Origin: Pseudomonas linyingensis
GTDB lineage: Bacteria > Pseudomonadota > Gammaproteobacteria > Pseudomonadales > Pseudomonadaceae
Reading direction: 5' to 3'
DNA length: 64,000 bases
NCBI RefSeq assembly: GCF_900109175.1
Contig: NZ_FNZE01000004.1
Location: 269,818 to 333,817 of the forward strand
Made by a program: the position numbers and the translations under genes. This document shows positions 56,449 to 64,000 of the stretch, piece after piece (position 1 is the stretch's first letter; every line of letters begins with the position of its first letter). The notes beneath the pieces were generated by a model. That model was not told the DNA's origin. It searched no databases and worked only from the letters and a program-made list of their open reading frames with translations.

Positions 56449-57441
56449 ATGTACGCACAACTCGTCGAAACCGGAGTCAAGCGCGTCAAGAGCCTCGAGG
56501 AGATGACTCCCGAGGAGCGCGCCTTCCAGGAACGCATCGATGCCGAGATCAAGATCGAGCCGAAGAACTGGATGCCGGACGCCTACCGTCAGACCCTGAT
56601 CCGCCAGATCTCCCAGCACGCCCACTCGGAAATCGTCGGCATGCTGCCGGAGGGCAACTGGGTCACCCGCGCGCCGACCCTCAAGCGCAAGCTGCAGCTG
56701 ATGGCCAAGATCCAGGACGAGGCCGGCCACGGCATGTACCTGTACAGCGCCATGGAAACCCTCGGCGCCGACCGCGACGCGGAGATCGACAAGCTGCACA
56801 GCGGCAAGGCCAAGTACTCGAGCATCTTCAACTACCCGACCCTGAACTGGGCCGACATGGGCGCGGTGGGCTGGCTGGTCGATGGCGCCGCCATCGTCAA
56901 CCAGGTGGTGCTGCAGCGCACCTCCTACGGCCCCTACTCGCGCGCGATGATCCGCATCTGCAAGGAAGAGAGCTTCCACCAGCGCCAGGGCTACGAAATC
57001 CTCCTGACCATGATGCGCCACGGCACCCAGGCGCAGAAGGACATGGTCCAGGACGCCATCGACCGCCTGTGGTGGCCGGCGCTGATGATGTTCGGCCCGA
57101 GCGACGCCGACTCGCCGAACAGCGCGCAGTCGATGGCCTGGAAGGTCAAGCGCATGAGCAACGACGACCTGCGCCAGCGCTTCATCGACCAGACCGTGCC
57201 GCAACTCGAATTCCTCGGCTGCACCGCGCCGGACCCGGACCTCAAGTGGAACGAGGAGCGCGGTCACTACGACTTCGGCCCGATCAACTGGCAGGAGTTC
57301 TACGACGTGCTCAAGGGCAACGGCCCGTGCAATCGCGAGCGCGTTTCCACCCGCCGCAAGGCCATCGAGGACGGCGCCTGGGTACGCGAAGCCGCCGTCG
57401 CCCATGCCGCCAAACGCCAACAAAAACAAAACGCCGCCTGA
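56449..57441 (+). CDS. paaA: Phenylacetyl-CoA epoxidase catalytic subunit A
   Basis: 330-residue diiron monooxygenase subunit. The iron ligands lie in the two ExxH motifs [13 protein letters not shown] and [13 protein letters not shown] plus other Glu residues in the helical bundle. With PaaB, C and E it converts phenylacetyl-CoA to the 1,2-epoxide. The start [11 protein letters not shown] agrees with other pseudomonads; GGAG precedes it at 11 bases. Confidence 0.97.
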   Translation: MYAQLVETGVKRVKSLEEMTPEERAFQERIDAEIKIEPKNWMPDAYRQTLIRQISQHAHSEIVGMLPEGNWVTRAPTLKRKLQLMAKIQDEAGHGMYLYSAMETLGADRDAEIDKLHSGKAKYSSIFNYPTLNWADMGAVGWLVDGAAIVNQVVLQRTSYGPYSRAMIRICKEESFHQRQGYEILLTMMRHGTQAQKDMVQDAIDRLWWPALMMFGPSDADSPNSAQSMAWKVKRMSNDDLRQRFIDQTVPQLEFLGCTAPDPDLKWNEERGHYDFGPINWQEFYDVLKGNGPCNRERVSTRRKAIEDGAWVREAAVAHAAKRQQKQNAA

Positions 57442-57468
57442 TCGGCGCCTGACTCGGAGAACCCCGCC

Positions 57469-57750
57469 ATGTCCGAATGGATCCTTTTCGAAGTGTTTGT
57501 CCGCAGCAAGCACGGTCTGAACCACAAGCATGTCGGCAGCGTGCACGCCGCCGATGCCAACATGGCTCTGGAAAGCGCCCGCGACCTGTACACCCGCCGC
57601 AACGAAGGCGTGAGCATCTGGGTCGTGCCGTCGGCACAGATCACCGCCACCGCCGGCGATGAGAAAGAGCCCTTCTTCGACCCGTCGCAGGACAAGGTCT
57701 ATCGTCACGCCAGCTTCTACGAGCTGCCGGACGAAGTCGGCCACATGTGA
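57469..57750 (+). CDS. paaB: Phenylacetyl-CoA epoxidase subunit B
   Basis: 93-residue subunit with the conserved EWILFEVFVRSKHGLNHKHVGS opening (in part) and DPSQDKVYRHASFYE. It bridges PaaAC units in the epoxidase complex. It is 27 bases after paaA and 11 bases before paaC. Confidence 0.96.
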   Translation: MSEWILFEVFVRSKHGLNHKHVGSVHAADANMALESARDLYTRRNEGVSIWVVPSAQITATAGDEKEPFFDPSQDKVYRHASFYELPDEVGHM

Positions 57751-57761
57751 GGAAGCGGGTC

Positions 57762-58526
57762 ATGACTGACAACAAGAACGACCTGATCGAATACCTGCTG
57801 CGTCTCGGCGACAACGCCATGATCAACGGCCAGCGCCTGTGCGAGTGGTGCGGCCGCGCTCCGGCGCTGGAAGAGGAAATGGCGCTGATGAACGTCGGCC
57901 TCGACCTCGTCGGCCAGGCGCGCAACTGGTACGAGTACGCCGCCGAGCTGCTGGCCGACGGCCGCGACGCCGACCAGCTGGCTTTCCGCCGCGACGAGCG
58001 TGCCTACCGCAACACCCTGCTGGTCGAGCAGCCGAACGGCGACTACGCGGTGACCACCGCCAAGCTGTTCCTGTTCGACGCCTGGCACTTCCACACCCTG
58101 AGCGCGCTGAGCGCCTCCAGCGACGAGCGCATCGCCGCCATCGCCGCCAAGGGCCTCAAGGAAGTCACCTACCACCTGCGCCGCTCCGGCGAATGGGTCG
58201 AGCGTCTGGGTGACGGCACCGAGCAGAGCCGCCAGCGCATGCTCGCCGGCATCGACGAAGTGTGGCGCTTCACCTTTGACCTGCTGAGCAGCGACGAGAT
58301 CCAGCAGCGCCTGGCCGCCGCCGGCATCGGCGCCGACGCCACTGCCGTGGCAGCCGCCTGGCAGGCGACCGTCGAGCAGGTGTTCGAGCGCGCCAGCCTG
58401 CCGGTGCCGCAGCCGGCCAGCTACTTCTACCTGGACGGCAAGCGCGGCCTGCACACCGAGCACCTGGGCATCCTGCTGGCCGAAATGCAGTTCCTGCAGC
58501 GGGCCTACCCCGATGCGACCTGGTAA
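57762..58526 (+). CDS. paaC: Phenylacetyl-CoA epoxidase structural subunit C
   Basis: 254-residue ferritin-like helical protein (LRLGDNAMINGQRLCEW, GQARNWYEYAAEL, LFLFDAWHFHTLSAL) that pairs with PaaA but lacks a complete diiron site. The ATG at 57762 behind GAGGA gives MTDNKNDLIEYLL; an in-frame start five codons earlier has no site. Confidence 0.95.
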   Translation: MTDNKNDLIEYLLRLGDNAMINGQRLCEWCGRAPALEEEMALMNVGLDLVGQARNWYEYAAELLADGRDADQLAFRRDERAYRNTLLVEQPNGDYAVTTAKLFLFDAWHFHTLSALSASSDERIAAIAAKGLKEVTYHLRRSGEWVERLGDGTEQSRQRMLAGIDEVWRFTFDLLSSDEIQQRLAAAGIGADATAVAAAWQATVEQVFERASLPVPQPASYFYLDGKRGLHTEHLGILLAEMQFLQRAYPDATW

Positions 58527-58545
58527 GACGCCGAGTGGAGGCAAC

Positions 58546-59142
58546 ATGGCCAACACGTCCGAGATCGACGCCCTGTTCGGCGGCAGCCCCGTCGCCGCGC
58601 CGGGTTCCGAGGCGCAGCCTGGCCTGATCGCCTCCGACGGCGGCGCACGGGAGGCGGACGAGTCCGACCTGCCGCGCGCCTGGCAGGTGCTGGAACAGGT
58701 GATGGACCCGGAAGTGCCGGCGGTCAGCGTGGTCGACCTCGGCATCATCCGCGAGGTCTCCTGGGTCGATGGCCACCTGATGGTGGCCGTCACCCCGACC
58801 TACTCCGGCTGCCCGGCCACCGAATTGATCGAAAGCGAGATCGCCAAGGCGCTGGAACAGGCCGGTTTCCGCGCCCCGCGCCTGGAGCGCCGCCTGTCCC
58901 CGGCATGGACCACCGACTGGATCAGCGAGCAGGGCCGCGAGCGCCTGCGCGTCTACGGCATCGCCCCGCCGTCGGGCAGCAGCAGCAAGCGCAGCCTGCT
59001 CGGCGAGAAGGACGAGGTCTGCTGCCCGCAGTGCGGCAGCCACGACACCGAAGTGGTCAGCCAGTTCGGCTCCACCGCCTGCAAGGCCCTGTACCGTTGC
59101 CGCTCCTGCCTGGAGCCCTTCGACTATTTCAAGTGCATCTGA
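58546..59142 (+). CDS. paaD: PaaD, iron-sulfur/metal maturation factor of the epoxidase
   Basis: 198 residues: a MIP18 (DUF59)-type domain (ADESDLPRAWQVLEQVMDPEVP in part, TPTYSGCPATELIE) and a C-terminal zinc-ribbon-like set CCPQC...CRSC with a final Cys near the end. It is needed for epoxidase activity, probably in metal-centre assembly. It is some 30 residues longer at the N-terminus than E. coli PaaD, with a low-complexity Ala/Gly stretch. Confidence 0.92.
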   Translation: MANTSEIDALFGGSPVAAPGSEAQPGLIASDGGAREADESDLPRAWQVLEQVMDPEVPAVSVVDLGIIREVSWVDGHLMVAVTPTYSGCPATELIESEIAKALEQAGFRAPRLERRLSPAWTTDWISEQGRERLRVYGIAPPSGSSSKRSLLGEKDEVCCPQCGSHDTEVVSQFGSTACKALYRCRSCLEPFDYFKCI

Positions 59143-59185
59143 ACGGCTCGCCCACCGCCGCGACGCGAGCCTGGAGAACAATAAG

Positions 59186-60271
59186 ATGAGCAAGTTCCAT
59201 ACGCTGACCATTCGCGAAGTGCGTCCGGAAACCCGCGACACCGTGTCGGTGGCCTTCGCGGTGCCGGCCGAGCTGCAGGACAGCTTCCGCTACATCCAGG
59301 GCCAGCACCTGGTCATGCGCGCCACCCTCGACGGCGAGGAAGTGCGCCGCTCCTACTCGATCTGCAGCGGTGTCAGCGAAAACGACCTGCGCGTGGCGAT
59401 CAAGCGCGTCGACGGCGGCCTGTTCTCCAACTTCGCCAACGACCAGCTCAAGGCCGGCGCGACTCTGGAAGTGATGCCGCCGGCCGGCCACTTCTCGGTC
59501 GAGCTGGACCCGGCGCGCGCCGGCAACTACCTGGCGGTGGCCGCCGGCAGCGGCATCACGCCGATCCTGTCGATCGTCAAGACCACCCTGGAAGCCGAGC
59601 CGCACAGCCGCTTCACTCTGATCTACGGTAACCGCTCCAGCGGCAGCACCATCTTCCGCGAGCAGCTCGAGGACCTGAAGAACCAGTATCTCGACCGCCT
59701 CAACCTGATCTTCGTGTTCAGCCGCGAGCAGCAGGACATCGACCTGTACAACGGCCGCATCGACGCCGCCAAGTGCGACGCGCTGTTCTCCCGCTGGCTG
59801 GACGTGCCGAACCTGACCGCCGCCTTCATCTGCGGCCCGCAGGAAATGACCGAGTGCGTGCGCGACAGCCTGCGCAGCCACGACCTCGACCCCGAGCGCA
59901 TCCACTTCGAACTGTTCACCGCCTGCATTCCCGGCGTGGTTCAGGAGAAGCGCGCCGCCCGCGAGGCCGCCGCCAAGACCGCTGGCGCGGTCAGCCATGT
60001 CACCGTGGTCAGCGACGGCCGCACCCTGAGCTTCGACCTGCCGCGCAACACCCAGAGCGTGCTGGACGCCGGCAACGCCCAGGGTATGGACCTGCCCTAC
60101 TCGTGCAAGGCCGGCGTGTGCTCGACCTGCAAGTGCAAGGTGGTCAAGGGCGAGGTGGAGATGGACGCCAACTTCGCCCTCGAGGACTACGAAGTGGCGG
60201 CCGGCTACGTGCTGTCCTGCCAGGCCTTCCCGGTCAGTGACGAGGTGGTGCTGGACTTCGACCAGCTCTGA
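59186..60271 (+). CDS. paaE: Phenylacetyl-CoA epoxidase reductase subunit E
   Basis: 361 residues: an FNR-like flavin/NADPH module (RRSYSICSG, GSGITPILSIVKTTL) and a C-terminal plant-type 2Fe-2S domain with CKAGVCSTCKCKV and a later SCQAF Cys. It feeds electrons from NADPH to PaaAC. It is the last gene of paaABCDE; 111 bases to paaZ. Confidence 0.96.
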   Translation: MSKFHTLTIREVRPETRDTVSVAFAVPAELQDSFRYIQGQHLVMRATLDGEEVRRSYSICSGVSENDLRVAIKRVDGGLFSNFANDQLKAGATLEVMPPAGHFSVELDPARAGNYLAVAAGSGITPILSIVKTTLEAEPHSRFTLIYGNRSSGSTIFREQLEDLKNQYLDRLNLIFVFSREQQDIDLYNGRIDAAKCDALFSRWLDVPNLTAAFICGPQEMTECVRDSLRSHDLDPERIHFELFTACIPGVVQEKRAAREAAAKTAGAVSHVTVVSDGRTLSFDLPRNTQSVLDAGNAQGMDLPYSCKAGVCSTCKCKVVKGEVEMDANFALEDYEVAAGYVLSCQAFPVSDEVVLDFDQL

Positions 60272-60382
60272 GCCCCCGTCCTGATCGTCCCAACCCGCGG
60301 TGCGCCCTGCGCACCGCGGGCGAGAACAATTGCGGCCGGCCATGACCCGACCGCCACCTGCCTTGCTCAGGAGACACCCCTG

Positions 60383-62419
60383 ATGACCACCCTGCAAAGT
60401 TTCATCGGCGGCAGCTGGATCGGCGCCGACGCCGGCCAGGCGCTGAAAAGCGCCATCGACGGCCACATCGTCACCCACACCCACGCCGACCGGCTGGACT
60501 TCGCCGAAGCCGTGACCTACGCCCGCAAGAGCGGCGTGCCGGCGCTGATGGCCATGGACTTCCAGGCCCGCGCCCAGTGCCTCAAGGCGCTGGCCAAGTA
60601 CCTGATGGAGCGCAAGGAACAGCTCTACGCGATCTCCCACCACAGCGGCGCGACCCGCGTGGACAGCTGGATCGACATCGAGGGCGGCGCCGGCACCCTG
60701 TTCGCCTACGCCAGCATGGGCAGCCGCGAGCTGCCGTCCGGCAACCTGGTCCATGAAGGCCCGGCCATCCCGCTGAGCAAGAAGGGCGGCTTCGCCGGCA
60801 CCCACATCCTGGTGCCGCGCGGCGGCCTGGCCGTGCACATCAACGCCTTCAACTTTCCGATCTGGGGCATGCTGGAGAAGTTCGCGCCGACCTTCCTCGC
60901 CGGCATGCCGTGCATCATCAAGCCGGCCACCGCCACCAGCTACGTCACCGAAGCCGCCGTGCGCATCCTCCACGAGTCCGGCCTGCTGCCGGCAGGCAGC
61001 CTGCAGCTGATCATCGGTAGCACCGGCGACCTGCTCGACCGCCTCGACGGCCAGGACGTGGTGACCTTCACCGGCTCGGCCGACACCGCCGCCAAGCTGC
61101 GCGTCACCCCCAACCTGATCCGCAACTCGGTGCCGTTCACCGCCGAGGCCGACTCGCTGAACTGCGCGATCCTCGCCCCCGACGTGACCCCGGACGACGA
61201 AGAGTTCGACCTGTTCGTCAAGGAAGTCGCCCGCGAGATGACGGTCAAGGCCGGCCAGAAGTGCACCGCGATCCGCCGCATCATCGTCCCGCAGAACCGC
61301 ATCGACGCCGTCGCCGAGCGCCTGTCCGCGCGCCTGGCCAAGGTGGTGGTCGGCGACCCGAGCAAGGAAGGCGTGAAGATGGGCGCCCTGGCCTCGCACG
61401 CCCAGTTCGAGGACGTCGCCTCCCGCGTCGACGCCCTGCTGCAGAGCAGCGAACTGCTGTTCCGTGGCGAAGCACAGTTCGTCGGTGACAACGTCGCCGA
61501 AGGCGCGTTCTTCGCCCCGACCCTGTTGAAGAGCCGCGACCCGCATGCCGAGGGCGGCGCCCACGACATCGAGGCCTTCGGCCCGGTCAGCACCCTGATG
61601 GGCTATGCCGACATCGACGAGGCCGTGGCGCTGGCCGCCCGCGGCAAGGGCAGCCTGGTGTCCACCCTGGTCACCAAGGACCCTCTGGTCGCCGCCAAGG
61701 TGGTGCCGGCTGCCGCCGCGTGGCACGGCCGTGTGCACGTACTGGACCGCGAAGCCGCGGTGGAGTCCACCGGCCACGGTTCGCCGCTGCCGCAGCTCAA
61801 GCACGGCGGCCCGGGCCGCGCCGGCGGAGGCGAGGAGCTCGGCGGCCTGCGCGCGGTCAAGCACTACCTGCAGCGCACCGCGGTGCAGGGTTCGCCGACC
61901 ATGCTCAGCGCCATCACCGGCGAGTACGTGCGCGGCGCCAAGGTCATCGAGACCGAGGTGCACCCGTTCCGTCGCCACTTCGAGGAGCTGCAGATCGGCG
62001 AGTCGCTGCTGACCCACCGCCGCACCGTCACCGAAGCCGACCTGGTCAACTTCGGCTGCCTGTCCGGCGACCACTTCTACATGCACTTCGACGAGATCGC
62101 CGCCAAGGAATCGCAGTTCGGCAAGCGCATCGCCCACGGCTACTTCGTGCTGTCGGCGGCCGCCGGCCTGTTCGTCTCCCCCGGCGTCGGCCCGGTGCTG
62201 GCCAACTACGGCCTCGACACCCTGCGCTTCGTCAGCCCGGTGGGCATCGGCGACACCATCCGCGCGCGCCTGACCTGCAAGCGCAAGATCGACCAGGGCA
62301 AGCAGTCCAGCCTCGGCACCCCGCAGGGTGTGGTGGCCTGGGACGTGGAAGTCACCAACCAGAACGACGAGCTGGTCGCCAGCTACGACATCCTGACCCT
62401 GGTGGCCAAGCGCGGCTGA
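60383..62419 (+). CDS. paaZ: Bifunctional oxepin-CoA hydrolase / aldehyde dehydrogenase
   Basis: 678 residues. The N-terminal ALDH domain (about 1-530) has [31 protein letters not shown] and the catalytic Cys in [11 protein letters not shown]. The C-terminal MaoC-like hydratase domain (about 550-678) has [12 protein letters not shown] with the Asp/His pair. PaaZ opens the oxepin ring and oxidises the resulting aldehyde. It coexists with the ALDH-only PaaN. Confidence 0.96.
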   Translation: MTTLQSFIGGSWIGADAGQALKSAIDGHIVTHTHADRLDFAEAVTYARKSGVPALMAMDFQARAQCLKALAKYLMERKEQLYAISHHSGATRVDSWIDIEGGAGTLFAYASMGSRELPSGNLVHEGPAIPLSKKGGFAGTHILVPRGGLAVHINAFNFPIWGMLEKFAPTFLAGMPCIIKPATATSYVTEAAVRILHESGLLPAGSLQLIIGSTGDLLDRLDGQDVVTFTGSADTAAKLRVTPNLIRNSVPFTAEADSLNCAILAPDVTPDDEEFDLFVKEVAREMTVKAGQKCTAIRRIIVPQNRIDAVAERLSARLAKVVVGDPSKEGVKMGALASHAQFEDVASRVDALLQSSELLFRGEAQFVGDNVAEGAFFAPTLLKSRDPHAEGGAHDIEAFGPVSTLMGYADIDEAVALAARGKGSLVSTLVTKDPLVAAKVVPAAAAWHGRVHVLDREAAVESTGHGSPLPQLKHGGPGRAGGGEELGGLRAVKHYLQRTAVQGSPTMLSAITGEYVRGAKVIETEVHPFRRHFEELQIGESLLTHRRTVTEADLVNFGCLSGDHFYMHFDEIAAKESQFGKRIAHGYFVLSAAAGLFVSPGVGPVLANYGLDTLRFVSPVGIGDTIRARLTCKRKIDQGKQSSLGTPQGVVAWDVEVTNQNDELVASYDILTLVAKRG

Positions 62420-62435
62420 GCCCTGCGCAAGACTT

Positions 62436-62458
62436 CGCCGCGCCCCACCGGCGCGGCG
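62436..62458 (+). terminator. Hairpin after paaZ
   Basis: CGCCGCGCC, loop CCACC, GGCGCGGCG: a perfect 9-bp GC stem 17 bases after the paaZ stop, without a T run. The remaining 166 bases to the dgkA stop show nothing else. Confidence 0.55.
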
Positions 62459-62624
62459 TCACCCCAGCCCGGTTTGCGGCGCGGCCCAAGCCCGTGACTC
62501 CGTCACAAGCGGAGATCGGGTTTCGGCCCGCCCCAAGCCCCTGCTGCTGCCGATGGGGCAGCTCATCAGTAGGACTCCTGATCCGATTGCCCCGGCCCCG
62601 TGCCGGCGCCTTTTTGTCCGCGCT

Positions 62625-62981
62625 TCAGCCTCCCAGCCAGTCCAGCACGAACGCCACACCGACCACCACGGCGATGCCGCTGGCCACCAGCGCCGCACCG
62701 GCGGCGATGTCCTTGGCGGCGCCGATCTCCGGATGGCGTTCGGGATGCAGGTGGTCGATCAGCGCCTCCAGCGCGCTGTTGACCAGCTCGGCGACCAGTA
62801 CCAGGCCGACGGCCAGGGCCAGCAGCGCCCACCACAGCGGTGCCGGTCGGGTCGCCAGCAGCAGAACCAGCACCGTCGTCGCCGCCAGCAGGTGGGTGCG
62901 AAAGCTGCCCTCGCGCTGCACCGCCAGGCGCAGCCCGTGCAGGGCAAAGCCCACTCGCTTGATGAACGACTGACCCTTCAT
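62625..62981 (-). CDS. dgkA: Diacylglycerol kinase (prokaryotic type)
   Basis: 118 residues, three transmembrane helices, with the DgkA core AELVNSALEALIDHLHPERHPEIGAAKDIAAGA (in parts: ELVNSALEALID, AKDIAAGA). It recycles diacylglycerol at the inner membrane. ATG 62981 gives MKGQSFIKRVGFAL. It marks the return to non-catabolic genes. Confidence 0.95.
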   Translation of the reverse strand: MKGQSFIKRVGFALHGLRLAVQREGSFRTHLLAATTVLVLLLATRPAPLWWALLALAVGLVLVAELVNSALEALIDHLHPERHPEIGAAKDIAAGAALVASGIAVVVGVAFVLDWLGG

Positions 62982-63068
62982 GCCTGTCCCTCCCGCTATC
63001 CCTCTGCTGCAGGGTAGTCGACCTGCTCGACTGCGCTCCGATGACAGCACAGCAACGACGAAAACAGA

Positions 63069-63095
63069 AAAGCCGGAGTCGCGGACTCCGGCTTT
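63069..63095 (-). terminator. Intrinsic terminator of the CigR-like gene
   Basis: AAAGCCGGAGTC, loop GCG, GACTCCGGCTTT: a perfect 12-bp stem. The minus-strand exit is CTTTTCTGTTTTC, 20 bases past the stop at 63115. Confidence 0.92.
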
Positions 63096-63114
63096 ATCTG
63101 TCCATCGGCAGCGA

Positions 63115-63588
63115 TCAGTTGAATAGGTCGTTCAGTACTTCGTTGACCAGTCCGGTGGAAATCGACACTTGCACCAGGTCGGTCCCCACCTGCACCCACT
63201 CGTGCCCTTCGTAGTACGGCAGGCGGCTGACCAGGCGGCTGTCCAGCTGCTGCTTGGCTATCCCCGGCGGCAGCGGCTTGCCACGCTGCAAGTTCTTGCG
63301 GATGCCCGGCGGCAGCGCCTTGCCCGGACTCCAGTAGCTGCGGTTGTCGCCGATGGTCACGCGGATGCGGTCGCTGTCGACATGGAAGTCGCCGTGACCG
63401 TCATGGTAGGACTGGCCGCCATTCGAAGGCTTGCCGCCCTGCTGGCCCTGACCATTCTTGCCCGCCTGCGGCGAGTTCATCTGTTGCGGGTGCTCGTCCT
63501 TGCCCTTGGGCTCGGCCAGCAGGGCCGGCGCCCCGGACAGCCAGACCATCCCGGTGAACAACACGACGGCAGTGCGCGACTTGAACAT
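63115..63588 (-). CDS. CigR-like (RcnB/anti-virulence) periplasmic protein
   Basis: 157 residues with a signal peptide (MFKSRTAVVLFTGMVWLSGA, cleaved near ALLA), a Gly/Gln/Asn-rich linker, then LPPGIRKNLQRGKPLPPGIAK and a C-terminal YEGHEWVQVGTDLVQV segment, characteristic of the CigR family. GGAGAG spaced correctly before ATG 63588 favours this start over one nine codons upstream. The role is unknown outside Salmonella, where CigR is an anti-virulence factor. Confidence 0.82.
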   Translation of the reverse strand: MFKSRTAVVLFTGMVWLSGAPALLAEPKGKDEHPQQMNSPQAGKNGQGQQGGKPSNGGQSYHDGHGDFHVDSDRIRVTIGDNRSYWSPGKALPPGIRKNLQRGKPLPPGIAKQQLDSRLVSRLPYYEGHEWVQVGTDLVQVSISTGLVNEVLNDLFN

Positions 63589-63847
63589 ACGCGTGATCTC
63601 TCCATAAAAAGACATTCCCTGCTTTAACAGGCCACAAGGCAGGCTGCAATTCCAGCATATCGGCTTTAGCCTGCGCTACGCGAGGACAAGGGAGGCTTAC
63701 TGGCAAGCCGGACGCTTCACCTACCCCTTGGCTCATGGTCTGGGCAGGCGGTAACTGGCCTCGGCCCAACGCTGTCATGTCCGCCGCATGCCCGCATGCT
63801 ACTCTCCAGCCGTTATCCACTTTTCATGCGTATTGCATGCAGCCTCT

Positions 63848-64000
63848 ATGAGCGTCAGCCAAAGCCTGTTTCTCCTCTTCCTGCTCATCCTGATCAGCGC
63901 CTTCTTCTCCCTCGCCGAAATCGCCCTGGCCGCCTCGCGCCCGGTGAAACTGCGGCAAATGGCCGATGAAGGGATCACCAACGCCCTGCGGGTCATGCAG
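63848..64000 (+). CDS. CNNM/DUF21 (CorC-HlyC family) membrane protein, 3' end outside window
   Basis: Only 51 codons are visible, starting MSVSQSLFLLFLLILISAFF and continuing SLAEIALAASRPVKLRQMADEG. One long hydrophobic helix followed by a SLAE/SRPVKLRQ motif is the start of the CNNM transmembrane domain found in magnesium/cobalt efflux and HlyC/CorC-like proteins. The frame is open to the window edge. Confidence 0.75.
   Translation, partial: MSVSQSLFLLFLLILISAFFSLAEIALAASRPVKLRQMADEGITNALRVMQ

Noticed and set aside
59129-62137. A 1002-codon open frame on the minus strand
   Set aside because: It lies wholly antisense to paaE and paaZ, whose domains are unmistakable. Long antisense frames are normal in GC-rich DNA.

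Overview
The window is high-GC DNA that reads as a Pseudomonas (sensu lato) chromosome. The left 15 kb follows a block familiar from P. aeruginosa: D-2-hydroxyglutarate dehydrogenase, rpiA/ilvA, a HAD phosphatase, rppH, ptsP, a TauE-family permease, lgt and thyA. The rest is a large accessory catabolic island. I see no tRNA, rRNA, CRISPR array, transposase or phage gene.

Layout: 1-14.9 kb housekeeping genes. 14.9-19.8 kb: a TRAP transporter operon (dctP, dctQ, dctM plus a second dctQ paralogue) next to a paaX repressor gene. 20.1-23.5 kb: an aromatic amine dehydrogenase operon (aauB-aauE-aauD-aauA-cytochrome c; TTQ cofactor). 23.8-28.3 kb: a convergent quinohemoprotein amine dehydrogenase operon (qhpA-D-C-B, also called pea; CTQ cofactor). 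28.7-31.7 kb: divergent aldehyde dehydrogenase and outer-membrane barrel genes behind a textbook sigma-54 promoter. 31.7-37.3 kb: a sigma-54 activator gene leading the QHNDH maturation genes qhpF-qhpE-qhpG. 37.8-44.3 kb: an M20 amidohydrolase, MFS transporter, amidase, IclR regulator and OprD-family porin module. 44.3-47.0 kb: a second phenylacetaldehyde-dehydrogenase-like gene with a FeaR-like AraC regulator. 47.0-62.4 kb: the phenylacetate pathway (paaY, paaN | paaFGHIJ, paaK, paaABCDE, paaZ). 62.6-64 kb: dgkA, a CigR-like protein and the start of a CNNM-domain membrane protein.

How it fits together (inference from family knowledge): aromatic or primary amines such as 2-phenylethylamine are oxidised in the periplasm by one of two unrelated quinoprotein dehydrogenases. 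The aldehyde is oxidised by one of two aldehyde dehydrogenases. Phenylacetate is then activated by PaaK, epoxidised by PaaABC(D)E, isomerised and opened by PaaG/PaaZ, and beta-oxidised by PaaF/H/J to acetyl-CoA and succinyl-CoA. The usual phenylacetate permease gene paaL is not in the window, and a TRAP transporter sits beside paaX instead. Short motifs recur at several of these promoters: TGTATC at paa, TRAP and qhpA; TTCCAC-N3-GYGGAA at the IclR module; a TGMGACAG octamer at the sigma-54 promoter. They suggest the control circuits.
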